Shown in pieces: positions 53,589 through 62,272 of a stretch of 64,000 nt of DNA. The DNA is from Scleromatobacter sp039920745. GTDB taxonomy: Bacteria; Pseudomonadota; Gammaproteobacteria; Burkholderiales; Burkholderiaceae_C. The notes under the pieces were generated by a model. It saw only the letters and a list, made by a program, of their open reading frames with translations. It was not told where the DNA came from and did no database searches. The translations under genes and the position numbers were made by a program. The stretch covers positions 49,461 through 113,460 of the forward strand of contig JBDSDD010000022.1 of the NCBI GenBank assembly GCA_039920745.1, given 5' to 3'. Every line of letters begins with the position of its first letter. Position 1 is the first letter of the stretch.

Positions 53589-54569
53589 ATGAACAACATC
53601 GTGATCGCCACCCGCGAGAGCCGCCTTGCGCTGTGGCAGGCCGAGCATGTACAGGCCTTGCTGGGACGCCGCCTGGGCGTGGCCGCGTCGCTGCTGGGCA
53701 TGACGACGCGCGGCGACCAGATCGTCGACCGCACGCTGTCCAAGGTCGGCGGCAAGGGCCTGTTCGTCAAGGAGCTGGAGACTGCGCTGGAGTCCGGCGC
53801 CGCGCACCTGGCCGTGCATTCGCTCAAGGACGTGCCGATGGTGCTGCCGGCCGGCTTCGAGCTGGTGGCGGTGCTGGGTCGCGAGGATCCGCGCGACGCG
53901 TTCGTCTCCATCGAGTACGCGTCGCTGGCCGAGCTGCCGCAGGGCGCGCTGGTGGGCACGTCCAGCCTGCGCCGCGTGGCCCAACTGCTGGCGCTGCGGC
54001 CGGACCTGCGCGTGGCACCGCTGCGCGGCAACCTCGACACCCGCTTGCGCAAGCTCGACGCGGGTGGCTACGACGCGATCGTGCTGGCCGCTGCCGGACT
54101 GATGCGCCTGGGCCTGGGCGAGCGGATCCGTTCGCGCTTCTCGGTCGACGAGATGATTCCCGCGGCCGGGCAGGGCGCGCTGGGCCTTGAGATCCGCTCC
54201 GACAACCTCGAGCTGCACGACCGACTCGCCTCGCTGATCGACGCCGACACCTGGCTCGCCGTGCACGCGGAACGCGCGGTTGCGCGCGTGCTGGGCGGCA
54301 GCTGCAGCATGCCGCTGGCGGCGTTCGCGACGCGTGGCAACGACGGCCGCTTCACGCTGCGCGCCGCCCTCGGCGACGCCGCTGTCGGCGCGGCGCTGGA
54401 AGTGGCGATCGGCCACGCGGGGCCGCGCGTCGAAGCGCGCCCGCTGCTCAAGGCGAGCGAGACGGCGCCCCTGGCCGACGTCGCGGCCGCCGAGGCGATG
54501 GGCGCCCGCGTGGCCGCCGCGCTGCTGGCCGGCGGCGGCCAGGACTACCTGCCGTCCGCGGGCGCCTGA
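53589..54569 (+). CDS. hemC: Porphobilinogen deaminase (hydroxymethylbilane synthase)
   Basis: 326 residues. Polymerises four porphobilinogens to hydroxymethylbilane in haem and sirohaem synthesis. The start MNNIVIATRESRLALWQAEHVQ, the VHSLKDVPMVLP block (catalytic Asp) and GTSSLRRVAQL are conserved. The dipyrromethane cofactor Cys lies in LGGSCSMPLAAF. It is seven bases upstream of hemD and heads the hemC-D-X-Y unit. Confidence 0.97.
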   Translation: MNNIVIATRESRLALWQAEHVQALLGRRLGVAASLLGMTTRGDQIVDRTLSKVGGKGLFVKELETALESGAAHLAVHSLKDVPMVLPAGFELVAVLGREDPRDAFVSIEYASLAELPQGALVGTSSLRRVAQLLALRPDLRVAPLRGNLDTRLRKLDAGGYDAIVLAAAGLMRLGLGERIRSRFSVDEMIPAAGQGALGLEIRSDNLELHDRLASLIDADTWLAVHAERAVARVLGGSCSMPLAAFATRGNDGRFTLRAALGDAAVGAALEVAIGHAGPRVEARPLLKASETAPLADVAAAEAMGARVAAALLAGGGQDYLPSAGA

Positions 54570-54576
54570 GCGGCGC

Positions 54577-55383
54577 GTGGGCAGCGCATCCGCCACCGTG
54601 CTGGTCGTGCGCCCGCGTGCGCAGGCGGCCGCGTGGGTGCGCGAGCTGGCCGCACTCGGCGTCGCGGCGCGCGCGCTGCCGCTGATCGAGATCGTTCCGG
54701 TGCGCGATCAGGCCCAGGTCGACGAGGCGTTCGCCGAGGTCGAGTCGGCTGCGGGCGAGCCGCTGCTGGTCTTCGTCAGTCCGAACGCGGTGCTGGGCTT
54801 CTTCCAGTGCGTTGGGAGCGTGCGGCTCGTGCAGGCGCGTGCGGTCGCGTGGCCGGCCCATTTGAGGGCTGCCGCGACCGGCCCCGGCACGGTCGCCGCG
54901 TTGCGCGACTGCGGCGTGCCGGCCGAGCGCATCGCCGCGCCGCCCGTCGACGCGGCGCAATTCGATTCCGAGGCCTTGTGGTCGACGATCTCCGGCTGGT
55001 CGTGGGCGGCGCGGCGCGTGTTGATCGTGCGCGGCAACGGCGGTCGCGACTGGTTGGGCCAGCAACTGCGCGACGCGGGCGCGGACGTCCGGGTGATCCA
55101 GTCGTACGCCCGGGAAGCGCCGGTCTTGAGCGCGGCCGAGCGCGCGCTGCTCGACGCCGCTGTGGCGGACCCCGTCCGCTGGATCTGGATGTTCAGCAGT
55201 TCCGAGGCGATCGACCACCTGCAGGCCCTCGCGCCGGACGCCCACTGGGACGCCGGCCGCGCACTGGCCTCGCACCCGCGCATCGCCGAGCGGGCCAGGG
55301 CGCTGGGCTTCGGCTCGGTGACGATGGTCTCGCCGTCGGCCGCGGCGGTGGCCGCGGCGCTCGCGGAAACACCCGGTCACTGA
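54577..55383 (+). CDS. hemD: Uroporphyrinogen-III synthase
   Basis: 268 residues from GTG 54577; longer upstream frames are antisense-type artefacts inside hemC. Closes and inverts hydroxymethylbilane. Two Rossmann-like domains are visible, with VLVVRPRAQAAAWVRELAALG at the N-terminus, LVFVSPNAVLGFF, and a second strand-loop VLIVRGNGGRDWL. Sequence conservation in the family is low, but position directly after hemC fixes the identity. Confidence 0.92.
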   Translation: MGSASATVLVVRPRAQAAAWVRELAALGVAARALPLIEIVPVRDQAQVDEAFAEVESAAGEPLLVFVSPNAVLGFFQCVGSVRLVQARAVAWPAHLRAAATGPGTVAALRDCGVPAERIAAPPVDAAQFDSEALWSTISGWSWAARRVLIVRGNGGRDWLGQQLRDAGADVRVIQSYAREAPVLSAAERALLDAAVADPVRWIWMFSSSEAIDHLQALAPDAHWDAGRALASHPRIAERARALGFGSVTMVSPSAAAVAAALAETPGH

Positions 55384-55470
55384 ACCCGCTTGCACGGTGT
55401 GGCGGGCACGCATCGCCTGCGGGCATTCGTGCCGGGCGTCAGCGGACGTCGTTGTGGTGTCGTCGCTACA

Positions 55471-56667
55471 ATGAATCGCGTGACTGACGACCCCAACGAT
55501 CCGATGAACACGCCGCCGCCGATGGCGGTGCTGCCGACCATGACGCCCGCCGTGCCCGCGGTCGCGCACGTCTCGCCGCTGGTGCCCCGATCGTGGCTGT
55601 TGCTGGCCTGGATCGCAGCGGTCGCGTTCGGCGTGATGTCCGTGGCCGCCTTCGTATCGGCTTGGCACACGCAACAGCGCGTCAAGTCGCTGGAGCAGGC
55701 GCTGGTCAAGCGCCAGCAGACCAGCCAGGACGAAGCGACCGAGGCCAAGCTGATGTCCAAGCAGGCGCTCGACAGCGTGCGCGACGCCAACGGCAAGCTG
55801 GGCGTGCTCGACGAGCGCGTCGCCGAATCGCAACTGCAGCGCACGCAGGTGGAAGACCTGATCCAGTCGCTCTCGCGGTCGCGCGACGAGAACGTGCTCG
55901 CCGACGTCGAGGCCGGGCTGCGCGTCGCGATGCAGCAGGCCGCGCTCACCGGCAGCACCGACCCGATCGTCACGATCCTGAAGCAGTCGGACGAGCGCCT
56001 CGCTCGCTACAACAATCCGCGCCTCGAGCGCGTGCGCCGCGCCGTCGCACGCGATCTCGACCGCGTGCGCACGGCGTCCGCGGTCGACGTGCCGTCGCTC
56101 ACCATCCGTCTCGATGAGGCCGTGCGCATGGTCGACGAGCTGCCGCTGGTGTCCACGCCCGAGCGCGCCACGGCCGCCGGCCGCGCCGCGGCGTCGGCGA
56201 CCGCGGTGGCCGCTGCCGCATCGCGCAATGCCGCCGCGGCTCGAGCGAGCAGCGCTGCCTCGAGCCCGGCCGTGCCGCCGCCGGCATGGGTCGCCGCCGT
56301 TCAACACGCGTGGGAGGGCTTCAGCGTGCCTTTCTTCGGCGAGCTCAGGCAAGCCATTCGCGTCACGTCGATCGAGCATCCCGAGGCCGCGTTGATGACG
56401 CCCGACCAGGCGTTCTTCCTGCGCGAGAACCTCAAGCTGCGCCTGCTCAACGCGCGCCTGTCGATCCTGTCGCGCCAGTTCGACCTCGCGCAGGCCGACC
56501 TGCAGCAGGCGCAGACCGCGCTCGACCGCTATTTCGACCACAGCTCGCGCCGCGTCGTCGCCGCGTCCGACCTGCTGCGCCAGGTGGCGTCGCAAGCCAG
56601 GCAAGTGAGCTTTCCGCGTCCGGACGACACCCTGGCCGCCATCGCCGCTGCAGTCGCAGGCCACTGA
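55471..56667 (+). CDS. hemX: HemX-like membrane protein
   Basis: 398 residues from ATG 55471. A single membrane helix (~residues 40-60) is followed by a large helical periplasmic domain. An Ala-rich segment lies around residues 230-265, and the conserved LRQAIRVTSIEHPEAALMTPDQAFFLRENLKLRLLNA block follows. Located between hemD and hemY as in other proteobacteria. Often annotated as uroporphyrinogen-III C-methyltransferase, but no methyltransferase fold is visible here. Confidence 0.88.
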   Translation: MNRVTDDPNDPMNTPPPMAVLPTMTPAVPAVAHVSPLVPRSWLLLAWIAAVAFGVMSVAAFVSAWHTQQRVKSLEQALVKRQQTSQDEATEAKLMSKQALDSVRDANGKLGVLDERVAESQLQRTQVEDLIQSLSRSRDENVLADVEAGLRVAMQQAALTGSTDPIVTILKQSDERLARYNNPRLERVRRAVARDLDRVRTASAVDVPSLTIRLDEAVRMVDELPLVSTPERATAAGRAAASATAVAAAASRNAAAARASSAASSPAVPPPAWVAAVQHAWEGFSVPFFGELRQAIRVTSIEHPEAALMTPDQAFFLRENLKLRLLNARLSILSRQFDLAQADLQQAQTALDRYFDHSSRRVVAASDLLRQVASQARQVSFPRPDDTLAAIAAAVAGH

Positions 56668-56668
56668 G

Positions 56669-57916
56669 ATGCGCAGCGTCATCTGGTTCGTCCTGCTGTT
56701 CGTCGCAGCCGTCGTTGCGGCTGCCGCGCTGAGCCAGAACGACGGGCTCGTGTCGATCTTCTATGCGGGCTACCGCGTCGACACCTCGCTCAACGTGGCC
56801 GTCATTGCGCTGGTGCTGTTCGTCATCGTGTTGTACGTCGCGCTCAAGGCCATCAACGGCTTGCTGAGCATGCCGCGCCGCGCGCACGAGTGGCGCGAAC
56901 TCAAGCGCGAGCGCGCCGCGCACGCCGCGCTGCGCGACGCGCACGCCGAGTACCTGGCCGCGCGCTTCAACCGCGCCAGCAGGTCGGCGCGCCAGGCGCT
57001 GGAGTTGCAGCAGGACGTCGACGTGCTGCGGGGCGACAAGGAGTTCGCCGGCCTCGCGCACCTGATCGCCGCCGCGTCGCTGCATCGCATCCAGGATCGG
57101 CGTGGCCGCGACGAGCGCGCGCGGCGCGTCGTCGAGCTGACGTCGGGCGTGCTGTCCGGCTCCGTGGTGCTCGATGGCGCGCACCTGTTGATGGCCGAGT
57201 GGGCGCTCGACGACCGCGACGCCGAACGCGGCCTCGAGGCGCTGCGCGCGCTGCCGCCGGGCGTCGCGCGTCGCACGCAGGCGCTGCGCCTGCGCCTGCA
57301 GGCCGCGCGCATGGCGCAAAAGCCCGTCGAGGCACTGCAGACCGCTCGCCTGCTGGCCAAGCACCAGGGCTTCTCGCAGGTCGCTGCGCAGTCGCTGCTG
57401 CGCTCGCTGGCCATCGACGTCGTCGGCGCCGCCCACGACGAGGAGCAGTTGTTGCGCGCCTGGCAATCGCTGGATGCCGCTGACCGCCGCGACGTGATGG
57501 TGGGCGCCCGCGCCGCCGTGCGCGCCCGCGACCTCGGTCGCCCCGACCTCGGCCGCGACTACCTGCAGCCCCACTGGGGCGAGCTGTCGCGCATGGACGC
57601 GGACGAGCGTGGCGCGCTGTCGATCGCGCTGATCGACTGCATCGCCGGGCTCGGCAACGAGTGGCTGCCGCGCGTGGAGGCGGCGCTCAAGTCGCACGCC
57701 AACGAGGCGGCAGTCGTCGCCGCGGGGGGCATGGTGTTCGCCGAACGCCAGCTGTGGGGCAAGGCCCGCCGCCCGTTGGAGCAGACCGCGCACACCACCA
57801 CGCTGCCGGGGCGCGTGCGTCGCCACGCGCTGCGCAGACTCGCGTTCATCGCCCGCCTGGAAGGCGACGAAGTGCTTGGCGGCGAGTACGAACGCAAGGC
57901 AGCGATGATCGATTGA
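56669..57916 (+). CDS. hemY: HemY-like membrane protein with TPR region
   Basis: 415 residues, starting one base after the hemX stop. Two N-terminal membrane helices (VIWFVLLFVAAVVAAAALS and VAVIALVLFVIVLYVALKAI) with a short loop, then a long helical, TPR-like periplasmic part. This is the proteobacterial HemY_N protein, not the Gram-positive protoporphyrinogen oxidase of the same name. It is thought to support late haem synthesis or protein-complex assembly. Confidence 0.9.
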   Translation: MRSVIWFVLLFVAAVVAAAALSQNDGLVSIFYAGYRVDTSLNVAVIALVLFVIVLYVALKAINGLLSMPRRAHEWRELKRERAAHAALRDAHAEYLAARFNRASRSARQALELQQDVDVLRGDKEFAGLAHLIAAASLHRIQDRRGRDERARRVVELTSGVLSGSVVLDGAHLLMAEWALDDRDAERGLEALRALPPGVARRTQALRLRLQAARMAQKPVEALQTARLLAKHQGFSQVAAQSLLRSLAIDVVGAAHDEEQLLRAWQSLDAADRRDVMVGARAAVRARDLGRPDLGRDYLQPHWGELSRMDADERGALSIALIDCIAGLGNEWLPRVEAALKSHANEAAVVAAGGMVFAERQLWGKARRPLEQTAHTTTLPGRVRRHALRRLAFIARLEGDEVLGGEYERKAAMID

Positions 57917-57940
57917 CCTGCTGATGCGCTCGGGTTTTCC

Positions 57941-57968
57941 TTGATGCCCGATTGAGTGCTGCTATGAT
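57941..57968 (+). promoter_or_regulatory. Sigma-70 promoter of first tRNA-Arg
   Basis: TTGATG (57941-57946) and TATGAT (57963-57968) with a 16-base spacer, ten bases before the tRNA 5' end. Confidence 0.7.
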
Positions 57969-57978
57969 GCGAGGCTGC

Positions 57979-58055
57979 GCGGCTGTAGCTCAGTTGGATA
58001 GAGTACTTGGCTACGAACCAAGGGGTCGTGGGTTCAATTCCTGCCAGCCGCACCA
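57979..58055 (+). tRNA. tRNA-Arg (anticodon ACG), first copy
   Basis: 77 bases with encoded CCA. The acceptor stem GCGGCTG/CAGCCGC, anticodon stem CTTGG/CCAAG with loop CTACGAA (anticodon ACG), and T-arm with TTCAATT are all formed. It reads CGU/CGC/CGA once A34 is converted to inosine. Identical in all 77 positions to the copy at 58208. Confidence 0.95.
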
Positions 58056-58070
58056 GAATTTCGGTTCTAG

Positions 58071-58113
58071 AAGAACAGCCCGGAAACGCAAGTTTCCGGG
58101 CTGTTCTTCTTTG
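58071..58113 (+). terminator. Strong terminator after first tRNA-Arg
   Basis: A perfect 17-bp stem (arms 58071-58087 and 58092-58108, beginning AAGAACAGCCCGG) with a GCAA loop, followed by CTTTG. It starts 15 bases after the tRNA 3' end. Confidence 0.85.
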
Positions 58114-58191
58114 TGCGAACGCCGCGGCGCCCGCAGCCGTTGCCGTGACGAAAAGTGGATCTGACACCGGCGCGACCGCCAAAATCCATGC

Positions 58192-58197
58192 TATAGT
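58192..58197 (+). promoter_or_regulatory. -10 element of second tRNA-Arg
   Basis: TATAGT ten bases before the second tRNA. No clear -35 box is present at the expected place, although TGACAC occurs at 58162. Confidence 0.5.
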
Positions 58198-58207
58198 GCA
58201 AGGCTTC

Positions 58208-58284
58208 GCGGCTGTAGCTCAGTTGGATAGAGTACTTGGCTACGAACCAAGGGGTCGTGGGTTCAATTCCTGCCAGCCGCACCA
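58208..58284 (+). tRNA. tRNA-Arg (anticodon ACG), second copy
   Basis: 77 bases, sequence-identical to the first copy, including the CCA and the following bases GAATTTCGGTTCTA. The upstream promoter region differs, so each gene can be transcribed separately. Confidence 0.95.
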
Positions 58285-58303
58285 GAATTTCGGTTCTAGG
58301 AAC

Positions 58304-58341
58304 ACAGCTCGGAAACGCAAGTTTCCGGGCTGTTTTTCTTT
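58304..58341 (+). terminator. Terminator after second tRNA-Arg
   Basis: Stem ACAGCTCGGAAAC / GTTTCCGGGCTGT (13 bp with one T-G wobble), loop GCAA, then TTTTCTTT. Homologous to the hairpin after the first copy but with a diverged left arm. Confidence 0.85.
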
Positions 58342-58369
58342 GTGCCGGGCAGTTGTCTCGACCTGCGCC

Positions 58370-59380
58370 TCAGCACTCGATGATGGCCTTGATGACGCCT
58401 TGCTGCGGATCGAGCAGCGTTGCGAAGTGCTGCACCACATCCTCGAGCGCCATGCGGTGCGTGGCCAACGCGGCGTCCGGCACCTGGCCGCCGCGCATCG
58501 CCGCCAGCACGGTCTCGAAGTCCTCGGTCGTCGCGTTGCGGCTGGCCAGAAGCGTCGCCTCGCGCTTGTGGAACTCCGGGTCGGAAAAAGCGATCTGCGA
58601 CTGCACGATGGACAGCAGCACGTAGCGTCCACCATGCGCGATCCAGCGGAACCCGTGCTCCATGGCCCTGGCGTTGCCCGTCGCATCGAAGACGACGTCG
58701 AAGTGATCGCCAGCGGTCAACCGCGTCATCTCGGCGTCGGTGTCGTCCGAGAGCGCGACGGCCGCCCGGATGTCCAGGTGCTTGTGCGCGAAATCGAGTC
58801 GATCCTGGCGCGTGTCCAGCGCGACGACCTCGGCGCCGCGCAGGCGGGCGAACAGCATGGTCGCCAGCCCGATCGGGCCGGCGCCCGCGACGAGCACCTT
58901 CGCGCCCGCCACGACCTCGCTGCGGCGCACCGCGTGCGCGCCGATCGCCAGGAACTCGAGCATGGCCGCCTGGTCCAGGCTGATGCCTTCGGCCTTGTGG
59001 ACGAAGGGCGCAGGCACGCACAGGTATTCGGTCAACGCACCGTCGCGGTGGACGCCCAGCACCTGCATCGTCGTGCAGCAGTTGGTCTTGCCCTGGCGGC
59101 ACGCGACGCAGTGGTTGCATGACAGGTAGGGCATCACGTAGACCGGGTCGCCCGGCGCGAGGCGGGCGTCGTCGTCCGCCTCCTCCACGACGCCCGAGAG
59201 TTCGTGGCCCATCACGCGCGGGTAGCTGAGGTAGGGCTGGTTGCCGGTGAAGATGTGCAGGTCGGTGCCGCAGATGCCGACGCGGCGCACGCGGATGAGC
59301 ACCTCGCCGGCCTGGCGTTGCGGGCGTGGGCGATCTTCGGTGACCAGCTTGCCCGGGGATTCACAAAGGACTGTCAGCAT
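58370..59380 (-). CDS. Zinc-dependent medium-chain alcohol dehydrogenase (L-galactonate dehydrogenase-like)
   Basis: 336 residues from ATG 59380. NAD(P)-dependent oxidation of a sugar acid or polyol. Catalytic zinc ligands Cys37 (VGICGTD), His59 and Glu60 (MGHELSG); structural zinc Cys88, 91, 94 and 102 (CNHCVACRQGKTNCC); Rossmann motif VAGAGPIGLA. The segment GTDLHIFTGNQPYLSYPRVMGHE is like E. coli LgoD, which oxidises L-galactonate. It overlaps the amidohydrolase gene by 20 bases and is the last gene of the sugar operon. Confidence 0.85.
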   Translation of the reverse strand: MLTVLCESPGKLVTEDRPRPQRQAGEVLIRVRRVGICGTDLHIFTGNQPYLSYPRVMGHELSGVVEEADDDARLAPGDPVYVMPYLSCNHCVACRQGKTNCCTTMQVLGVHRDGALTEYLCVPAPFVHKAEGISLDQAAMLEFLAIGAHAVRRSEVVAGAKVLVAGAGPIGLATMLFARLRGAEVVALDTRQDRLDFAHKHLDIRAAVALSDDTDAEMTRLTAGDHFDVVFDATGNARAMEHGFRWIAHGGRYVLLSIVQSQIAFSDPEFHKREATLLASRNATTEDFETVLAAMRGGQVPDAALATHRMALEDVVQHFATLLDPQQGVIKAIIEC

Positions 59381-60224
59381 GATGATGTAGGCGATAGAGA
59401 GTGGCGGCATTGCCGCCGAAGAGAGCCGCGGCCTCCTGTGCGCTGGCGCGCGGAGTCAGCGCATCGAGGAAGCCGTGGCTCATGGCGAGCCAGTGCGTGT
59501 AGTCGCAGGCGAGCGAGACCACGGGCCAGTCGCTGCCCCAGACGAGGCGGAGCGGACCGAACTGGTCCCACAGCGCCTGGACGTACGGCAGCAAGCCCGC
59601 GTGTGTGGCCTGGACGCCGGCTTCCGTGACCATTCCGGACAGCTTGCAGTGCACGTTGGGCAATGTGGCCAGGCGGGCCATGGCGGCGCGCCACGCATCG
59701 ATCTCGCGACTTTCGATCGCTGGCTTGGCGGCGTGGTCGATCACGATCGCGAGCGCCGGGTGGCGTTGCGCGAACGTGAGCAGGTGCGGCAGGTGGCGCG
59801 GCGTCACGAGGGCGTCGAATACCAGGCCGTGGCGCACCATCGCCTCGGCGGCCGGTGCGGTCGCCGGGTCGGCGATCCAGTCGTCCGCGGCCAGGTCCTG
59901 AAGCATCGGCCGCAGGCCCTTGAGGAGCGGATGGCGGGCCAGGTCGTCGATGGCGGCCGGGGCGTCGCCGGCCTTGAAGTCGACCCACCCGACCACGCCC
60001 TTGACGAACGGCGTGGCCTGCGCGATATCGAGCAGCCAGCGGGTGTCCGCCAGCGTGGGCAGCGACTGGACGAGCAGCGTGCCCGAGATGCCCGCGGCGG
60101 CCAGCAGCGGCGCCAGGTCCGCGGGCTCGAAGTCGCGATGGATGGGCGCGAGCGACGGGGGTGGCCACGCCCCGCGGCGTTCGGCCAGGCGCCAGAAATG
60201 GTGATGCGCGTCGATCCGGTTCAT
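59361..60224 (-). CDS. Amidohydrolase family lactonase (L-fuconolactonase-like)
   Basis: 287 residues from ATG 60224. COG3618-type TIM-barrel hydrolase: the N-terminal IDAHHHFW carries the metal-site His pair, with VGWVDFKAGDA, a VIDHAAKP strand and the conserved GSDWPV Asp near the end. The family opens sugar lactones such as L-fucono-lactone, matching the aldo/keto reductase encoded just upstream. The start overlaps the stop of the aldo/keto reductase gene (ATGA). Confidence 0.82.
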   Translation of the reverse strand: MNRIDAHHHFWRLAERRGAWPPPSLAPIHRDFEPADLAPLLAAAGISGTLLVQSLPTLADTRWLLDIAQATPFVKGVVGWVDFKAGDAPAAIDDLARHPLLKGLRPMLQDLAADDWIADPATAPAAEAMVRHGLVFDALVTPRHLPHLLTFAQRHPALAIVIDHAAKPAIESREIDAWRAAMARLATLPNVHCKLSGMVTEAGVQATHAGLLPYVQALWDQFGPLRLVWGSDWPVVSLACDYTHWLAMSHGFLDALTPRASAQEAAALFGGNAATLYRLHHHADSPL

Positions 60225-61234
60225 GCGGCGGCCTCTGGGCAGGGCGCGGCCGGATCGACGAGGCCCTGGCGGCGCAGGTCGTCCCACAGCGCGCCGGGCA
60301 GGGGCCGCTCGAACCAGTCCACGTTGGCACGCACCTGGCTGGGCGAGCGCATGCCCGCGAGGACGCAGGCGACGGCAGGGTGGCCCAGCGGAAACTGCAG
60401 CGCGGCGGCCTCGAGCGCCACGTCGTGCGCGGCGCAAGCGTTTCGCAGCGCGTCGGCGCGCTGCAGCAGCGCGGGTGAAGCGTCCTGGTAGTCGAACTTG
60501 CGTTGGCCGGCGAGCAGGCCTGAGTTGAAGGGGCCGCCGACGATCACCGCCGTGCCGTTGTGGGCGCAGTCGTCGAGCAGGGCGAGCCCGCCTTGCTCGA
60601 GCAGCGTGTAGCGGCCGGCGAGCAAGGTGCAGTCCAGATGGACTTCGTGCATCGCGTCGTGCACCACCGCCAACTCGTTGACGCCGAGGCCGAAGGCACG
60701 GATGACGCCTGCCGCGCGCAACTCTTCAAGCGCGCGAAAGCCGCCGCCGCGCGTGAGCGACTCCCAGTGCGCCGCGTGGCCATCGCCATGGGTCATGGGC
60801 CCGATGTCGTGCAGCAGCAGCAGGCCGATGCGGTCCGGTCCCAGGCGTTGCCGGCTGTCGTCGAAGGAGCGCAGGATCGCGTCGCGGCTGTAGTCGAAGA
60901 CGGGCCGGAAGGCCAGCGGCTCGGCCCAGCCGCCGTCGCCGGGTTGCACGGTCGGGTCGGGCTGCATCAGGCGGCCCACCTTCGTGGAGACGATCGCCTC
61001 GTCGCGCGGCGCGTTGGCCAGCCAGGCGCCGAGCCGCTGCTCGCCGAGGGTGTAGCCGTAGAACGGGGCGGTGTCGAAGTAGCGCAGGCCGCAGCGCCAG
61101 GCCTCGTCCAGCGTCGCCGCCGCGGTGCGCGCGTCGACGGCCTCGTACAGGCCCGCCAGTGACGACGTGCCGAGTCCCAGCAGCGTGAGCCCCAGGCTGG
61201 CGTCGGCGACACCGCGACGATCCGTGACTTTCAT
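60221..61234 (-). CDS. Aldo/keto reductase (L-fucose / D-threo-aldose dehydrogenase-like)
   Basis: 337 residues from ATG 61234. The catalytic tetrad is visible: Asp54 and Tyr59 (FDTAPFYGY), Lys85 (STKVGR), His142 (LLLLHDIG). The FDTAPFYGYTLGEQRLG and STKVGRL blocks are typical of D-threo-aldose 1-dehydrogenase / L-fucose dehydrogenase, which oxidises the sugar to a lactone. The next gene encodes a lactonase. It follows the binding-protein gene by 30 bases. Confidence 0.85.
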   Translation of the reverse strand: MKVTDRRGVADASLGLTLLGLGTSSLAGLYEAVDARTAAATLDEAWRCGLRYFDTAPFYGYTLGEQRLGAWLANAPRDEAIVSTKVGRLMQPDPTVQPGDGGWAEPLAFRPVFDYSRDAILRSFDDSRQRLGPDRIGLLLLHDIGPMTHGDGHAAHWESLTRGGGFRALEELRAAGVIRAFGLGVNELAVVHDAMHEVHLDCTLLAGRYTLLEQGGLALLDDCAHNGTAVIVGGPFNSGLLAGQRKFDYQDASPALLQRADALRNACAAHDVALEAAALQFPLGHPAVACVLAGMRSPSQVRANVDWFERPLPGALWDDLRRQGLVDPAAPCPEAAA

Positions 61235-61264
61235 GGTCAACGCTCCCGTCCGCCGCGACCGGTT

Positions 61265-62212
61265 TCAGTAGAGGACGTTCTTGGCTTCCTTGCTGTCGAT
61301 GTTGGCCTTGTCGACCATCACGACGCCGGTGTCGCGGAACTTCGGCACCTTCTTGCCTTGGCCCACTTCGACGGCCGTCTTCACGCCGAGGTTGCCCATC
61401 TGGTAGGCGCTCTGCACGGCGATCGCCTCGATCGTTCCGTCCTTGACGAAGGCCTGCAGGTCGCCGTTGCCGTCGAAGCCGATGGCGACCACCTTGCCCG
61501 CCTTGCCGGACTGCACCAGGGCGCGACCCATGCCGATGGCGGTGGGTTCGTTGGCGCCGAACAGGCCCTTGAGATCCGGGTTGGCGGCCAGCACGTCGGT
61601 GGTCTGGTTCAGCGCCGTGCCCATCTGCGAGTTCGAATAGAACGTGCCCACGATCTGCAGCTTCGAGTGCTTGGCGATGTAGTCCTTGAAGCCGCCGACC
61701 CGGCCGATCTCGGAGCCCGAGCCCGCGGTGTACGACATCACCGCGATCTTGCCTTCGGTGCCGATCTTGGCGATCAGCGCCTTGGCGCAGAGTTCGCCGG
61801 CCAGCTTGTTGTCTGTGGCGAGGAAGGACTGGTAGTAGCTCTTGCCCGAGTCCGCGGCCGCCGAATCGATCAGGATGACCGGGATCTTGGCTTCCCACGC
61901 CTTCTTCAGCGCGGGGATCAGGGCCTCGGGGTCGGAGGGTGCGAGCACGATGCCGGCCACCTTGCGGTTGACGGCGTTCTCGACCAGGGCCACCTGGCCC
62001 GCGAGATCGGTGTCGGAGGCGCCGCCCTGGAACGTGGTGGTGTAGCCCTTGACGTTGGCCACGCCGTCCGTAGCGCCCTTCTTCACGTTCTGCCAGAAGT
62101 CGGAGTTGGCCGTCTTGACGATGACGGCGATCTCCTTGTCGGCGGCTTGTGCGACCGAAGCGCCCGCCAGCAGGAGCGTCGAGGCGAGCATTGCGTTGAG
62201 TAGCGTCTTCAT
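61265..62212 (-). CDS. Periplasmic sugar-binding protein of ribose-type ABC importer
   Basis: 315 residues from ATG 62212. Signal peptide ending in SVAQA (residues 1-23), then a type-1 periplasmic-binding fold: IAVIVKTANSDFWQNVKKGA, GIVLAPSDPEALIPAL, VILIDSAA and FGANEPTAIGM are RbsB-like. Captures a monosaccharide and presents it to the permease encoded upstream. The ligand is not deducible; the operon suggests a 6-deoxyhexose or galactose-type sugar. Confidence 0.9.
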   Translation of the reverse strand: MKTLLNAMLASTLLLAGASVAQAADKEIAVIVKTANSDFWQNVKKGATDGVANVKGYTTTFQGGASDTDLAGQVALVENAVNRKVAGIVLAPSDPEALIPALKKAWEAKIPVILIDSAAADSGKSYYQSFLATDNKLAGELCAKALIAKIGTEGKIAVMSYTAGSGSEIGRVGGFKDYIAKHSKLQIVGTFYSNSQMGTALNQTTDVLAANPDLKGLFGANEPTAIGMGRALVQSGKAGKVVAIGFDGNGDLQAFVKDGTIEAIAVQSAYQMGNLGVKTAVEVGQGKKVPKFRDTGVVMVDKANIDSKEAKNVLY

Positions 62213-62272
62213 GTTGTTCCTCTTGGTCAAAGAAGTTGTCTCTGTGTTCCGGTCAATCCCGCCGGAGGGGGC

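Noticed and set aside
56669..57916. Reading hemY as protoporphyrinogen oxidase
   Set aside because: The protein has two N-terminal helices and TPR-like repeats and no FAD-binding motif, so it is the proteobacterial HemY family.
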